A stretch of 64,000 nucleotides of DNA, from positions 62,001-126,000 of the forward strand of contig BPIC01000006.1 of assembly GCA_026003895.1 (NCBI GenBank). Direction: 5' to 3'. The notes under the pieces were generated by a model. The model ran no database searches. It was given only the letters and a program-made list of their open reading frames with translations, and was not told where the DNA came from. How positions within the stretch are numbered: position 1 is the stretch's first letter; each line of letters starts with the position of its first letter. A program made the translations under genes and the position numbers. The DNA is from Dehalococcoidia bacterium. GTDB lineage: Bacteria; Chloroflexota; Dehalococcoidia; SpSt-223. This document shows, piece by piece, positions 1 to 9,573 of the stretch.

Positions 1-2647
1 CACTGTCGCTGCCTGGTGTTGCGAGGCGTTGGAGCGTCACTGGGTCGTAGAGGCCAACGACGATTCGCCCCGGCGCGTCGGAAGGAAGCCGATGAATATC
101 GTCGAATTGCAGGCCGGCCATCCAGCGGCCAGTCCAAGCCGCGCCGCCTGCGGGCGGGCCGTCCGCCTGCGCCACAATACGGCCGGCCTCGTCGAGCAAG
201 TGAACGAACACCGCGAGGTCCTGCTCGAGTTCGCGCTCGGCCCGCCAGAGCAGCCGCACTTCCGTTGTGCCGCTCTCGCGCCGCACGGTCGCTCCCAGCA
301 GCGTGGCCACGTCGCCGAACCGAACATCGAGCGGGCGGGCCGGCGGCAACGGGGCGGGCAACGGCGGGGCAGCGACGACCTCGATGCGGTCGAGGACGAC
401 ACGTCCGGTATCGCCGGCAATCCAAAGGTCGTAGCGGCCGGGCGCAAAGGTCGGGGGAACCCGCACGGCAAGGTCGCGCCGCTCGATCGCGCCGGCCGGC
501 AATCCGCCGACTTGGCTTGCGGCGCTCCGCTCGCCTATGCCGACACGCACCGGCGCGGTTGCGCCATCTACCGCTGGTTGCCAGAAGGTGATCAACTCGA
601 TGCGATCGCCTTGGCGGCGGGCGCCGGGCGCGAATGAGACGCCGACCAAGCGAATACCCCGCCCGAGGTCGGCCGCCAGCCGGCGGTCGGCTTCGACGGC
701 CGCTGGGTCGAAGCGCGGAGTCTCATCGGTGACCCGAACCGTGCCGAGCCGAACCAACCCGCCGGGCGCGGGAGCATCCGGGGAAAGCGCCGCACCCGTC
801 CCAGCGTCATACACGCCGAGCGCAAGTTCGTATTCGCCGGCTGGAGTCCCCGGCGGGACGAGCAGCCCGATCCGGTCGACCACCGATCGTCCAGCCAGCC
901 AGCCAACCGTCGGCGCGTTCCTTGGCGCCCGGTCACTCACGGCCAACCGGCGGCCCGCCCCATCGCGGAGTATGAGCAAGGTCCGTAGCTCGTCGCTGAC
1001 AGGCTCGAGCGCGGTCCAGCGGAGATCGACGCGGAGCACGTCGCCTTGTCTCGTCTCGGTTCGGTCGACCGCCCAGCCATCCAGCCGGACCAGGCCGTCG
1101 AAGCGGACCGTGCTTGATTGGAACACGGGTGCACCGCGCGGCGACGCGAACAGGAGCACGCGAACGCTCCGGTCGATCCAGCGGTCGATCGTCAAATACG
1201 CGTTGTCCGTTAGCCAGCGCTCGACAATGACATCGGTGTCGCTGTTCCACCACGGGACGAACCAAATGCGTTCGTGATCGAGGGTGAACCGGCGCAGCGC
1301 CTCCTCGATCTCCTGCCGCCGTTCGCGGCCGGCGAACGGCGGAATATACTCGCCCGGCCCGCCGGGGTGATAGAAGCCGAACAGCCATTTCATCCCGTCG
1401 TGACCGTAGACGATCCCATCGCTTGGCTGTTCGCGGGCCGCGACAAAGCGCGCCGCCGAGCGCCAATCGGCGTTGGCAAAGCGTGGATCGTCGAGCAGCC
1501 GTTCGACTCCGATCCCTTGCACCGCCAGCACGGCAGCGGCGACCGCTACCCCAGCCGGCGCGAACCAGCCGCGCAGCGCCGTCACCGCCGCGGCAACGAG
1601 CAGCAAAAACGGCGGGCTGGCGGCGATGAGGTACTTCGGAGTAAACAGCGGCCGCTGAAGCGAAGCCAGATAGACGACAGTAATCGGAACCAGCACGAGC
1701 AGGGCAAGCAAGAGGGCGGCGCGTCGGTCCCGCCGCAGCGCGACGAACGTGCCGCCAACGGCGAGCGCGATGGCAAGACCGCCTGCGGCAATCGTCCAAG
1801 GTTCGGGAGGACTCCACGGTCCGGTCAGGAAAACCTGCAAGCAGCGCGCCACCGCCTGTGGCCAAGACCCGATGCCGGCTTCACCGGTCGACCAACCGTA
1901 CCCCTCATAGGCGCCAATGACGATCAGCCCAGGCAGGAGCCATGGCAGGTAAAGGAGCGTGATTGCGCTACCGGCAGCAGCAAACTGAAGCACGAACCGG
2001 CGGTTTGTCAGCGCCAACGGGAGCGCCCACAGCCCGTGGGCGATGAGAACCAACCCCGCGTAATAGTGCGTGTAGAGGCTCGTTGCCCCAAGCAGCGCAT
2101 AGGCTGTCCACCCCCCAAAGCTCGGTCGCTGAAGCTGCCGCCAAAGGAGGAGCGTCGCGCCAAGCGTCAGAGCCACCAACAAGGGATACATTCGAGCGTC
2201 GCGCGCTTGTGCGACCTGAAGCGGGTTGAACGCGAGCAAGGCCATCGCGAGAATGGCGGCAGGGAGACCAAACAGACGCCGCGCGAGGGCGCCAGCAACC
2301 GGGATGGAGAGGACGCTGAGCAACGCCGACAGCACCCGCGTTGCCAACTCGCTTTCGCCTGCAAAGCGCAGCCAGCCATGGAGCGCAAGGTAATAGAACG
2401 GCGGGTGGGGGTCGTTCTCGGCAAGCCAGCCGGGGATCTCGAGCGGCGGCATCCGCGCGACGGTGACGCTCACCATTTCGTCACCCCAATAGGAGGGCAA
2501 CCCCACGCCGCCAACCCGGAGCGCAAAGCCTGCGAGCGTGAAGGCGACCGCTAGCCAGCGAATCAGTGCGGCGCTCGTGAGCTGGAGCCATGGCCACGGC
2601 TGCGCCACGGTAGCCGGCGCGGCGAGCCGACCTGAGACCGTGCTCAC
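1..2647 (-). CDS. GT-C / PMT_2-type membrane glycosyltransferase, C-terminus beyond window
   Basis: The minus-strand frame is open from a GTG at 2647 to the left edge (882 codons), so the stop lies outside the window. The N-terminus has a hydrophobic helix (about residues 28-48), then D56-E57, then HPPFYY at residues 81-86. This is the first-loop acidic pair and His-Pro-Pro pattern of polyprenyl-phosphate-sugar-dependent GT39/PMT_2 enzymes. Many membrane segments follow to about residue 400. The remainder is soluble and contains FVHLLDEAGRIVAQADGPP, a module repeated in the other large membrane proteins here. The GTG overlaps the TGA of the upstream gene (GTGA), so translation is probably coupled. 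Role inferred: transfer of a lipid-linked sugar to an extracytoplasmic acceptor. The donor and acceptor are unknown. Confidence 0.8.
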   Translation of the reverse strand, partial: MSTVSGRLAAPATVAQPWPWLQLTSAALIRWLAVAFTLAGFALRVGGVGLPSYWGDEMVSVTVARMPPLEIPGWLAENDPHPPFYYLALHGWLRFAGESELATRVLSALLSVLSIPVAGALARRLFGLPAAILAMALLAFNPLQVAQARDARMYPLLVALTLGATLLLWRQLQRPSFGGWTAYALLGATSLYTHYYAGLVLIAHGLWALPLALTNRRFVLQFAAAGSAITLLYLPWLLPGLIVIGAYEGYGWSTGEAGIGSWPQAVARCLQVFLTGPWSPPEPWTIAAGGLAIALAVGGTFVALRRDRRAALLLALLVLVPITVVYLASLQRPLFTPKYLIAASPPFLLLVAAAVTALRGWFAPAGVAVAAAVLAVQGIGVERLLDDPRFANADWRSAARFVAAREQPSDGIVYGHDGMKWLFGFYHPGGPGEYIPPFAGRERRQEIEEALRRFTLDHERIWFVPWWNSDTDVIVERWLTDNAYLTIDRWIDRSVRVLLFASPRGAPVFQSSTVRFDGLVRLDGWAVDRTETRQGDVLRVDLRWTALEPVSDELRTLLILRDGAGRRLAVSDRAPRNAPTVGWLAGRSVVDRIGLLVPPGTPAGEYELALGVYDAGTGAALSPDAPAPGGLVRLGTVRVTDETPRFDPAAVEADRRLAADLGRGIRLVGVSFAPGARRQGDRIELITFWQPAVDGATAPVRVGIGERSAASQVGGLPAGAIERRDLAVRVPPTFAPGRYDLWIAGDTGRVVLDRIEVVAAPPLPAPLPPARPLDVRFGDVATLLGATVRRESGTTEVRLLWRAERELEQDLAVFVHLLDEAGRIVAQADGPPAGGAAWTGRWMAGLQFDDIHRLPSDAPGRIVVGLYDPVTLQRLATPGSDS

Positions 2648-3417
2648 GGCCCGTCCGGCCAATTGACCTTCAGCTGCGCCCAAAGGCGGGCGGAGGCGAG
2701 CGCTTGGATTCCGGCGAATCCCCATGCCGCGGAAAGCAGACCGGCGAGCGTCCAGCCCGGTGCTGCAGGGAAGCCGGCTCGCCAAACGACAATACCGACG
2801 GTCGCCGCGAGCAACGCCGCGAACGCCCCGCCAGCAAGCAGCACCGCGCCAAGCGTTCCCGCCTCAACGGCGCGGAAGCCCATCACGACGAGCCACGCAA
2901 CTGGTGACGTGCGGTAGAAGCGTTGGACCGCGAGAACCGGTTGTCCGTCGCGATCAAGCGCAAGCCGAAGGAATACCTCTGGTCCATCCTCATCGACCGG
3001 CTCGACCACGACGAGGTACGGGACGCCGGCCGATTGGGCCACCGGCGGCATTTCCATCCACACGGGCCCCGGCGCGGTCAACGTGACCGTCCACACTGCG
3101 ACCGGGCGCAGCGGCTCGCGCTCATCGATCAACGTTGTCCGAATGGTCGCCGGCCGGGCTTCGGCGGGACGGGCACGGACGTCCAGCCAGCGCAACCCGT
3201 CTGACACTCCGGTAAAGCGAATTGAGGGCCGTGTCGAGACAGGTATCTCCCCGACCGCGGAGCCCGGCTGCTCGCTCAGTTCGACCCGGCCAAGCAGCAG
3301 CCAGAACGGAATGCACCCCACCAGCGGGACAAGGACGACAAACAAGACGGCTCGGGAGATCAACCGTCGGCGGCGCGCCCGCCGCGCTCGTTCGGCAATC
3401 CGCTCGGAGACGTTCAC
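2644..3417 (-). CDS. Membrane protein of the glycan operon, unknown function
   Basis: A 257-residue protein I do not recognise. It has a strongly basic N-terminus (RRARRRR), one hydrophobic segment at about residues 22-45, an extracytoplasmic beta-rich region of about 120 residues, and two or three further hydrophobic segments in the C-terminal third. It sits between two GT-C-type genes and overlaps both by 4 bases, so it is almost certainly co-translated with them. It may be an accessory subunit or a sugar-binding partner, but this rests only on context. Confidence 0.7.
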   Translation of the reverse strand: MNVSERIAERARRARRRRLISRAVLFVVLVPLVGCIPFWLLLGRVELSEQPGSAVGEIPVSTRPSIRFTGVSDGLRWLDVRARPAEARPATIRTTLIDEREPLRPVAVWTVTLTAPGPVWMEMPPVAQSAGVPYLVVVEPVDEDGPEVFLRLALDRDGQPVLAVQRFYRTSPVAWLVVMGFRAVEAGTLGAVLLAGGAFAALLAATVGIVVWRAGFPAAPGWTLAGLLSAAWGFAGIQALASARLWAQLKVNWPDGP

Positions 3418-5768
3418 GGCAGTCGCACCGTTCCAAGCTCGACATGATCGCTGCCGCCGACCGGGAGACGTGCCCCGCCCGGGCCGTACACCGCCACAAT
3501 CAGCCGGTAGTCACCGGGGGGCACGTTCGAGACTGGCAGCCGGTGGACGTCAGGGATGACCTCGCTCGGTCGCCAAATCGCTGTCGGATACGTTCCATCA
3601 CGGGGCTGGACGTCGCGTTGAGCGGCGAGGCGGCCATGCTGATCAAGCAGTTGTACGGTCACCGTGTAGTCGCGGTCCATCGGCCGGTCAGCGCGCCAGT
3701 ACAGGGTCAGCGGCAGGGCACCACGTTCGACGCCCTCGGCCCGATCAAACCCGAGCAGCGTGAACGCGCCACCGAAGGAAGCATGCACCGCCGTCTTCGG
3801 CGCCACCGGCTGGGACCCGATTCCGACCCGGAACGGGCCCAGCAACGCGCGATCGGCGGCTGGGCCAGCCGGGCTTTTGGCTGTCAGCCGGTCGGTGGAC
3901 CCTTCTGGGTACAAGCCCACCTCGACCATATAGCGCCCGGGCTGCAGATCGTGGGGGAGGAGCAACCCATGCGGGTCGAGATGGCGTTCTCCCGCCTTCC
4001 AGGCGGACGTCGGATTCTCAGCGTGCAGCGGCTGCGAATCCCATCCGGCAGGACTGCGTTCTCCGGCATCGAGGAGATGGACAAAGACAACGTAGTCGGT
4101 TGTCACGTCACGCAGTACCCGCCACTCAAGTTGCAGCGGAAAGACCCCGCCGGGCTGCAAGGTGTCGGTGATCGCCGACCACCCAGCAAGCTCGATCGCG
4201 TCGCCAAAAACAATGTCGCTGGTTCGCCGCATCCCATACTCGATCGGCCGGTCGAGCGCTCGCCAAAAGCCAAGAACGGGCAGCAGCCGCCCTTCGGCGG
4301 CAAGGCCCGGCGCGTAGTTCATCGAATAGCCCGGCCGCCCCTCCGCCAACGCCGCCCGCAGGATCGGCTCAGGCTCTCCGTCGACGACGATCGTGTCAGG
4401 ACGGACACCGGCGACGTAGCGCTGGTATTTGATTTGCCAAATCTGAAGCCAGTCATCGTTCAAGACGAGGATCGTACGCGGTTCAAGCGCTTCGAGCAGC
4501 TGGGTCGCGCGACGTTCGTGCATGACGTGGCCGCTCAGATCCTGTGACGGGAAATTCGCCACGCCAACGGTGCGCGGCCCAATCCAAAAGAACAGGGCCG
4601 CCAGCACCGCGCCCACCGCCGCGCTCACCGGTGCTTCGCGCCGCGCCGCCCCGGCCCAGGTGGCAACCGCCGCCGCACCTCGCGCCAGCCCTTCAATCGC
4701 CACTCCAATGCAGACGGCGAGCATCCAGAACGTTGGAGCCATGAAGCCGGTGATGTCGCCCCCGTAGACCGGGAGGTGGAAGGCGAGGATGCCAGCCCAA
4801 CCGATGCCGAGCAAGATCGCTGCCTGTCGGGCGGGAAAGACCCCCCCTCGAGGGATCCCTGCCACAAGAAGCGCAAGCCCGGCGATTGCAAGCGGCGTCA
4901 ACAACCCGAATTGCGCAGGGAGCATCGAGAAAAAGTAATCTCGCGTTGAGGCAAGCGGGTCTCGGCTCATCAAGATGATCTGGGCGATCAGCGACGAGCC
5001 GGACGCGCCGTAGTTCAAGGTCGCCCACCAGCCGTCGTAGCCGGGAATGCCACGGATCGGGATGAACAGGTAGAGCAGCCAAGGGAGGGTGAAGGCCGCG
5101 ATCACCCGCCAATCCGGGCGATGGCGCGTCAGCAGGTCCCGCGGTCGCGGCCGGCGAACGGCCAGCCAAAGCGCAATCAGCGCCGGGACGATCAGCAGCA
5201 TGCCCCGGTGATTGCCAAAGCTCAGCCCTAAGCCGAAGGCAGCGACCCAAAGTTCAACCCGACCGGCCGCCCACAAGGCGAAGAGCACAAAAACGAGCCC
5301 CACGAGGAGCACGTGCAGCGCGTACACCTCGGCGATCGTGGCCCAAGACCAGTGTGCGGGCGCAACCGCAAAGGCGAGCGCCCCGACCGCCGCTGGAAGC
5401 GGCCGGACACCCACCAAACGCGCGAAGAGATAGGCGAGGCCGACGGCGCCCGCGGCGCAGACCGCCGAAAGGAGATTGACACGATAGGCCTCATTGCCGA
5501 ATGGCAGGAAGGTGAACGCCTTGCCAAGGAAAACATAGAGCGGGTAGCCGGTTGGGTGCGGCACCGTCAGCGTCGTGAGGGCGTACTGAAACTCGGCGGT
5601 GTCGCCGATCCCCACCGTCGGAAGGAGCGTCCGGACGTAGAGCGCTAGTGCCACCAGCCCAGCGCTCGCGCCGACGAGGCCGTCGACCATCCGCGCGGCG
5701 AGCCCAGTCCCCTCGCTGAGGCGCGTCGCCGATCGAACGCTCGGCGAGACGGCTGCGTTAGAGGCCAT
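3414..5768 (-). CDS. DUF2723-family (TMEM260-like) membrane glycosyltransferase
   Basis: A 784-residue polytopic membrane protein. It carries the DUF2723 signature: GDTAEFQ at residues 55-61 and HPTGYPLY at 71-78, with the Asp at 56 in the position of the GT-C catalytic acid. About ten membrane segments lie between residues 30 and 390. The C-terminal half is soluble and contains two beta-sandwich modules of the FVHLLD / VQLLDQHGRLAAQ type. Eukaryotic DUF2723 protein TMEM260 is a protein O-mannosyltransferase. A similar lipid-sugar transferase role is inferred here, not shown. The ATG overlaps the stop of the upstream GT4 gene by 11 bases, and the stop overlaps the next start (ATGA). Confidence 0.85.
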   Translation of the reverse strand: MASNAAVSPSVRSATRLSEGTGLAARMVDGLVGASAGLVALALYVRTLLPTVGIGDTAEFQYALTTLTVPHPTGYPLYVFLGKAFTFLPFGNEAYRVNLLSAVCAAGAVGLAYLFARLVGVRPLPAAVGALAFAVAPAHWSWATIAEVYALHVLLVGLVFVLFALWAAGRVELWVAAFGLGLSFGNHRGMLLIVPALIALWLAVRRPRPRDLLTRHRPDWRVIAAFTLPWLLYLFIPIRGIPGYDGWWATLNYGASGSSLIAQIILMSRDPLASTRDYFFSMLPAQFGLLTPLAIAGLALLVAGIPRGGVFPARQAAILLGIGWAGILAFHLPVYGGDITGFMAPTFWMLAVCIGVAIEGLARGAAAVATWAGAARREAPVSAAVGAVLAALFFWIGPRTVGVANFPSQDLSGHVMHERRATQLLEALEPRTILVLNDDWLQIWQIKYQRYVAGVRPDTIVVDGEPEPILRAALAEGRPGYSMNYAPGLAAEGRLLPVLGFWRALDRPIEYGMRRTSDIVFGDAIELAGWSAITDTLQPGGVFPLQLEWRVLRDVTTDYVVFVHLLDAGERSPAGWDSQPLHAENPTSAWKAGERHLDPHGLLLPHDLQPGRYMVEVGLYPEGSTDRLTAKSPAGPAADRALLGPFRVGIGSQPVAPKTAVHASFGGAFTLLGFDRAEGVERGALPLTLYWRADRPMDRDYTVTVQLLDQHGRLAAQRDVQPRDGTYPTAIWRPSEVIPDVHRLPVSNVPPGDYRLIVAVYGPGGARLPVGGSDHVELGTVRLP

Positions 5769-6921
5769 AGATCGTTTCCCGGTAGAGCGCCCGGTGGCGC
5801 TCCGCCACCGCCTCCCAGCGAAAGGCCGCCGCCGCTCGCGCCGCCGCCGCGCTCAGCTGAGCCCGTCTCGCTGGCTGCTCGCCGAGTGTCGCGATCGCCT
5901 CCGCGAGCGCAGCAGCATCGCCCGGCGGAACGAGCCAGAGAGCCTCACCGTGACGCAGCGCTGGTAGCCCGTCCACCGCCGCCAAGGCGAGCGACTGAGC
6001 AGGCGGTTCGGTCGTGATCGTTGGGCAGCCGTTGGCAAGCGCCGCGATGAGGGTGGTCCGTCGAAACGACGCACCATCAAGGTACGGCAGGGCGATCAGG
6101 TCACAAGACTGAAGGAGACGCGACACGTCATCGAGTGACGCTGGACCCGACCAACGAACCCGCGAGTCCAGCCCCGTCGTCGCGATCGCCGTGCGGATAC
6201 GGGCCGCGGCCACGTTGTTTTGTGGGTCAACATCGCCCGCGGTCGCGCCGATCAGTGCGAGTCGCGCTTTCGGTAGCATCGCGACTGCCTGCACCAGCAC
6301 CTCGACGCCCTTGGTCGCGCCCATCAGCCCGAAATGCCCAACCAGCAGGTCGCCGTCGTCTGCGCCGAGACGAGCCCGCGCCGCTCGACGCTCGTCGTCA
6401 CTCAGCGGCTGGCGCGGCACGTTATTGCCGAGCGGAATGAGCCGGACGCGCGACTGACCATAGTTCAGCACGGTCTCTCGGTCGGCAGCGTTCGTGCAGA
6501 TGACAGTGCGCGAATCACAGGCAAGGCGGGCATTCGCCCAGCGACGGATGCGCCCGGCCTTCGGAAAGATGTACGGCTCACGGGTATCGTGAAACGTCGC
6601 GACGGTCGGCAGCGGTCGCACAAGCGCCGGCAACACGCTGATCGCGCCGCGGAGAGCGTAGGCGGCAGCTTGATACTGGATGTGAACGATATCGGGCGCA
6701 CTGCGACGCACCGCTCGAACGAGCGCTGGCAGTTGGCGGATTCGCCACCCCGGCGCGGCGCACGCTCCGGGCAGCCTCGCGCTCCCGACGGCCCGGCGGT
6801 CGGTTAGCACCGTCACCTCGTCGCCCTGCGCTCGGAGCGCGGCAACGAGCCCCGCGGTGTAATCGGCGATGCCGCCGACCATCGGGGGATACTCGCCGGT
6901 CACCATGCAGACGGCCACCAT
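5758..6921 (-). CDS. GT4-family glycosyltransferase
   Basis: A GT-B retaining glycosyltransferase of 387 residues. The chosen start reads MVAVCMVTGEYPPMVGGIADY, with the Gly-Gly-rich N-terminal loop of GT4 enzymes. The frame extends upstream to 7179, but that part lies inside the preceding gene and looks non-coding. The C-terminal half has HFGLMGATKGVEVLVQA and later LPYLDGASFRRTTLIAALANG, which matches the nucleotide-sugar-binding E-x7-E region in divergent form. It probably adds a sugar in the cytoplasm during assembly of an exopolysaccharide or lipid-linked glycan. The ATG follows the upstream stop by 4 bases. Confidence 0.85.
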   Translation of the reverse strand: MVAVCMVTGEYPPMVGGIADYTAGLVAALRAQGDEVTVLTDRRAVGSARLPGACAAPGWRIRQLPALVRAVRRSAPDIVHIQYQAAAYALRGAISVLPALVRPLPTVATFHDTREPYIFPKAGRIRRWANARLACDSRTVICTNAADRETVLNYGQSRVRLIPLGNNVPRQPLSDDERRAARARLGADDGDLLVGHFGLMGATKGVEVLVQAVAMLPKARLALIGATAGDVDPQNNVAAARIRTAIATTGLDSRVRWSGPASLDDVSRLLQSCDLIALPYLDGASFRRTTLIAALANGCPTITTEPPAQSLALAAVDGLPALRHGEALWLVPPGDAAALAEAIATLGEQPARRAQLSAAAARAAAAFRWEAVAERHRALYRETIYGL

Positions 6922-6925
6922 CGCG

Positions 6926-7885
6926 CTATCCGGCGGAAGCGTAGGGGGTGGATGCCTGACGATCCCAGCGCGCCGCGAGCACCCGGCCGAGTTGGCCGAG
7001 GCGTTGGCGGCGCAGCGGTCGCTTGTGCCCAACAACCCACTTGCCAGCTTCCACCGCAACCTGCTCCGCGAACAGAAGCCGAAGCCAGACGCCAAGCATG
7101 CCGGCGAGCCGCCGCCCATGGTATCGCTCGGCGTAGCGCAGCTTGCTCGCCGTAAAGCGAAGATGGCGCGCCGCAACATTCTGCTCGCTGCTCTTCCCGT
7201 AGTAATGAACGACCTTCGCCTCGGGAACGAACCCGGCGCGCCAGCCGCGCGCTGCGGCGCGTCGGAACCAGTCGGTCTCCTCGAAGTACATGAAATACCC
7301 GTCGTCCAGCGGGCCGACCTCTTCCCAGGCTGTCCGGCGGATCAGCACTGCCGCGCCGACCAGCCAATCCGGCCGCACCGGCACGGTTGGGGCAACATCG
7401 TCGAAGTAGTAGCGAGCAATCGCCCGCGCCGCAAGTCGCCCTTGCAGCGGGGTGCTTTCGATGAAAAGGGTCGTTGCTGTCGGAAATCGACGGCGTGAGG
7501 ATTGGACCGCCCCATCGCTTTCGAGCAGCATCGGTCCCACCGCACCCAGCGTTGGGTCGGCGCGGAGCGCCCGGGTAAGCTGGCGCAGCGCACCCGGCAG
7601 GACCACCGTGTCCGGGTTGAGCAGGAGCAGCGTCCGGCCGGTGGCGCACCGCGCCGCAAGATTCGTGCCGCCGGCAAAGCCGGGATTGTGCGGCGCTTCG
7701 ATCAGCCGGACAGACGGGTAACGCGCTTGAACCATCGCCACGGACCCGTCGCGCGAGCCGTTGTCGACGACGACGATCTCCTTTGGCGCGTCATCGGGCG
7801 GACGGCGGTGAAGCGACGCGAGACACGCATCCAGCAGATCGCGGACATTCCAGTTCACAATGAGGACCGAAAGATCGAGCGTCAC
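6926..7885 (-). CDS. GT2-family glycosyltransferase (rhamnosyltransferase-like)
   Basis: A 319-residue inverting GT-A enzyme. The GTG at 7885 gives the usual short N-terminus before [18 protein letters not shown], and it overlaps the upstream stop as GTGA; an in-frame ATG at 7993 would add 36 unlikely residues. The donor-site acidic motif sits in [11 protein letters not shown] conserved [16 protein letters not shown] and FMYFEETDW follow, typical of the WbbL-like branch of GT2. The C-terminal region carries an amphipathic segment. It is probably one step in the same surface-glycan pathway as its neighbours. Confidence 0.87.
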   Translation of the reverse strand: MTLDLSVLIVNWNVRDLLDACLASLHRRPPDDAPKEIVVVDNGSRDGSVAMVQARYPSVRLIEAPHNPGFAGGTNLAARCATGRTLLLLNPDTVVLPGALRQLTRALRADPTLGAVGPMLLESDGAVQSSRRRFPTATTLFIESTPLQGRLAARAIARYYFDDVAPTVPVRPDWLVGAAVLIRRTAWEEVGPLDDGYFMYFEETDWFRRAAARGWRAGFVPEAKVVHYYGKSSEQNVAARHLRFTASKLRYAERYHGRRLAGMLGVWLRLLFAEQVAVEAGKWVVGHKRPLRRQRLGQLGRVLAARWDRQASTPYASAG

Positions 7886-8640
7886 GAGGCGCTCCGCTCC
7901 AGCCGGCGCAACTGGACGAGCGTTACCAATTCGTACCAAGCGAGGAGCCCAGCGAGAAACATGCCGAGGGCGCCGTCCCGGTAGCCATGCCATTCCAGAA
8001 AGCGTCGGAAAAAGGCGCGGACCGGCTGCGCGACATAGTGGTGCGGCCGCACCCGCTCACCTCGGCGAAAGCGATCGAGGGCGTCTTGCTGGGCATAGTG
8101 ATTCTGCTTGGTAAACAGTTGGCCGAGGCGACGGTAGTTGTAATGCACGATCGGGGTGGTCAGCTCGCCCGCCGGACCGTCGAGGACGGCGACCTCGTGG
8201 ACGCCCTGCCTCGGGTCGTAGTGCGCCCGCTCGCGGCGGAGCAATCGGAGCTGCTTATCCGGCCACCATCCGCCGCCGCGCATCCGGTGACCAAGGATAA
8301 CGTTCTGACGCGGCACCCAAAACCCGGCTTCCTCGCGCAGCAGCGCCGCGCGCACTTCGGCGGCCAGCCGAGGGCTAACTCGCTCATCAGCATCGAGGAA
8401 GAACACCCACTCGGTCTCTGCCCAGTCGAGGGCGGCGTTCCGTTGTTCAGCAAAGTTCGTAAACGGTCGGAACTCGACGCGCGCCCCGCAGCGGCGAGCG
8501 AGTTCGACCGTCTGGTCGTGGCTGCCACTATCAACCACCAACCGCTCGTCGGCCCAGGCCAGGCTACGGAGGCAGGCAGCGATGTTCGCCTCTTCGTCAC
8601 GGGCGATCACCGCTCCCGTGACACGTGGCCCGGCCCTCAT
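7882..8640 (-). CDS. GT2-family glycosyltransferase, WaaE/KdtX-like
   Basis: A 252-residue protein starting at an ATG that overlaps the stop of the previous glycosyltransferase (ATGA at 8637-8640). The N-terminus reads [20 protein letters not shown], followed by [20 protein letters not shown] and [11 protein letters not shown]. These are hallmarks of the lipopolysaccharide-core/WaaE-KdtX branch of GT2. The C-terminal half includes two hydrophobic stretches. Because of a frameshift upstream, this gene reads in the same frame as the N-terminus of the preceding glycosyltransferase, so an automatic caller would fuse the two as one 563-residue protein. Confidence 0.85.
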   Translation of the reverse strand: MRAGPRVTGAVIARDEEANIAACLRSLAWADERLVVDSGSHDQTVELARRCGARVEFRPFTNFAEQRNAALDWAETEWVFFLDADERVSPRLAAEVRAALLREEAGFWVPRQNVILGHRMRGGGWWPDKQLRLLRRERAHYDPRQGVHEVAVLDGPAGELTTPIVHYNYRRLGQLFTKQNHYAQQDALDRFRRGERVRPHHYVAQPVRAFFRRFLEWHGYRDGALGMFLAGLLAWYELVTLVQLRRLERSAS

Positions 8641-9573
8641 CCGCCGCCCTCTCCCGCGATGCTCGAGACGGAGCCGGTGGGACCGCTCACCGGCGAATTG
8701 GCCGAGGTCCCCGCTGGGTCGGCGGTAGGCGGGCTTTGGTGGCGCGGGCGGGCAGCTTGGGCAAAGCGCTCCTCGCCGATCCCACGACGGACGAGCCAGC
8801 GATACAGCCGGCGGGTCAGCGGACCGTGATAGCGGTCGTACAAGAGCAAGCGGCTGCGGTACAGCTCGACGAACATCTCCTCGCGAAGCTGCGACGTACT
8901 TTGGCCGCCGTAATGGGTCACCCCGCGCCGTCGGCACCGCGAAGATGCGCCAGCCGGCGCGTTTCATTCGCCAGCACCAATCGACCTCTTCGCAATACAT
9001 GAAAAACGCGGGGTCCAGCAGACCGACCTGCTCGATAGCAGCCCGCCGGACGACGAAGCAGGCGCCGAGCGGGTGGTCGATCTCGAAGGGACGTGCACCA
9101 CCCTGTCGGTACCGGCCGTTCAGGGCGCTGTTCAGCAACCGCGGGTGAAGCGGCGCCAAATCCAGCAGCGCCTGAGCGAGGCCAGGAAAGCGAAATGCCG
9201 AGTGCTGATAGCTGCCATCAGGATTCAGGAGCTGCGGTCCAGCGACCCCGGCATCAGGCGTGCGGTCCAAAAAGTGGACGAGCGTCGTGAGTGCCCGGTC
9301 GTGAACCACGGTGTCTGGATTCAACAGACAAACGTACCGAGCGCGGGTCCGCTCAAGAGCGAGGTTGTTGCCCGCCGCGAAGCCAAGGTTGTGCTCCGGG
9401 CAAAGCAAATGAACGTGCGGAAACTCATCGCTCACCATCTCGCGCGAGCCGTCACGTGAGCCGTTGTCGACTACCCAGACCTCGGCTGGCGCATCCGGTT
9501 CGAGCGAGCGCAGGCAGTTGCGCAGCAGATCGCACGTGTTATAGGAGACGATGACGACGGCAAGGTCGAGCAT
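8637..9573 (-). CDS. GT2-family glycosyltransferase, frameshifted
   Basis: A GT2 enzyme of about 311 residues when one base is ignored. The N-terminus ([20 protein letters not shown]) and LLNPDTVV lie in the frame of the ATG at 9573. The family's C-terminal block ([17 protein letters not shown]) continues in the next frame. The shift falls at the C4 tract at 8921-8924. Removing one C gives continuous homology through to a TGA at 8637, which overlaps the next ATG. The break may be a sequence error or a real lesion. The ATG shares one base with the stop of the upstream lipoprotein gene. Confidence 0.75.

Noticed and set aside
933..1865. Minus-strand 310-codon open frame in another phase of the left-edge gene
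   Set aside because: The in-phase translation from 2647 is continuous to the edge with family motifs; this frame is Arg-rich and overlaps it completely.
1274..2554. Plus-strand open frame of 426 codons
   Set aside because: Antisense to the first GT-C gene, whose translation has HPPFYY and many membrane helices; the plus frame has no structure.
3222..4547. Long plus-strand open frame (441 codons) opposite the DUF2723 gene
   Set aside because: It is antisense to a gene with clear family motifs and has Arg/Pro/Gly-rich text without domains; such shadows are expected at this GC content.
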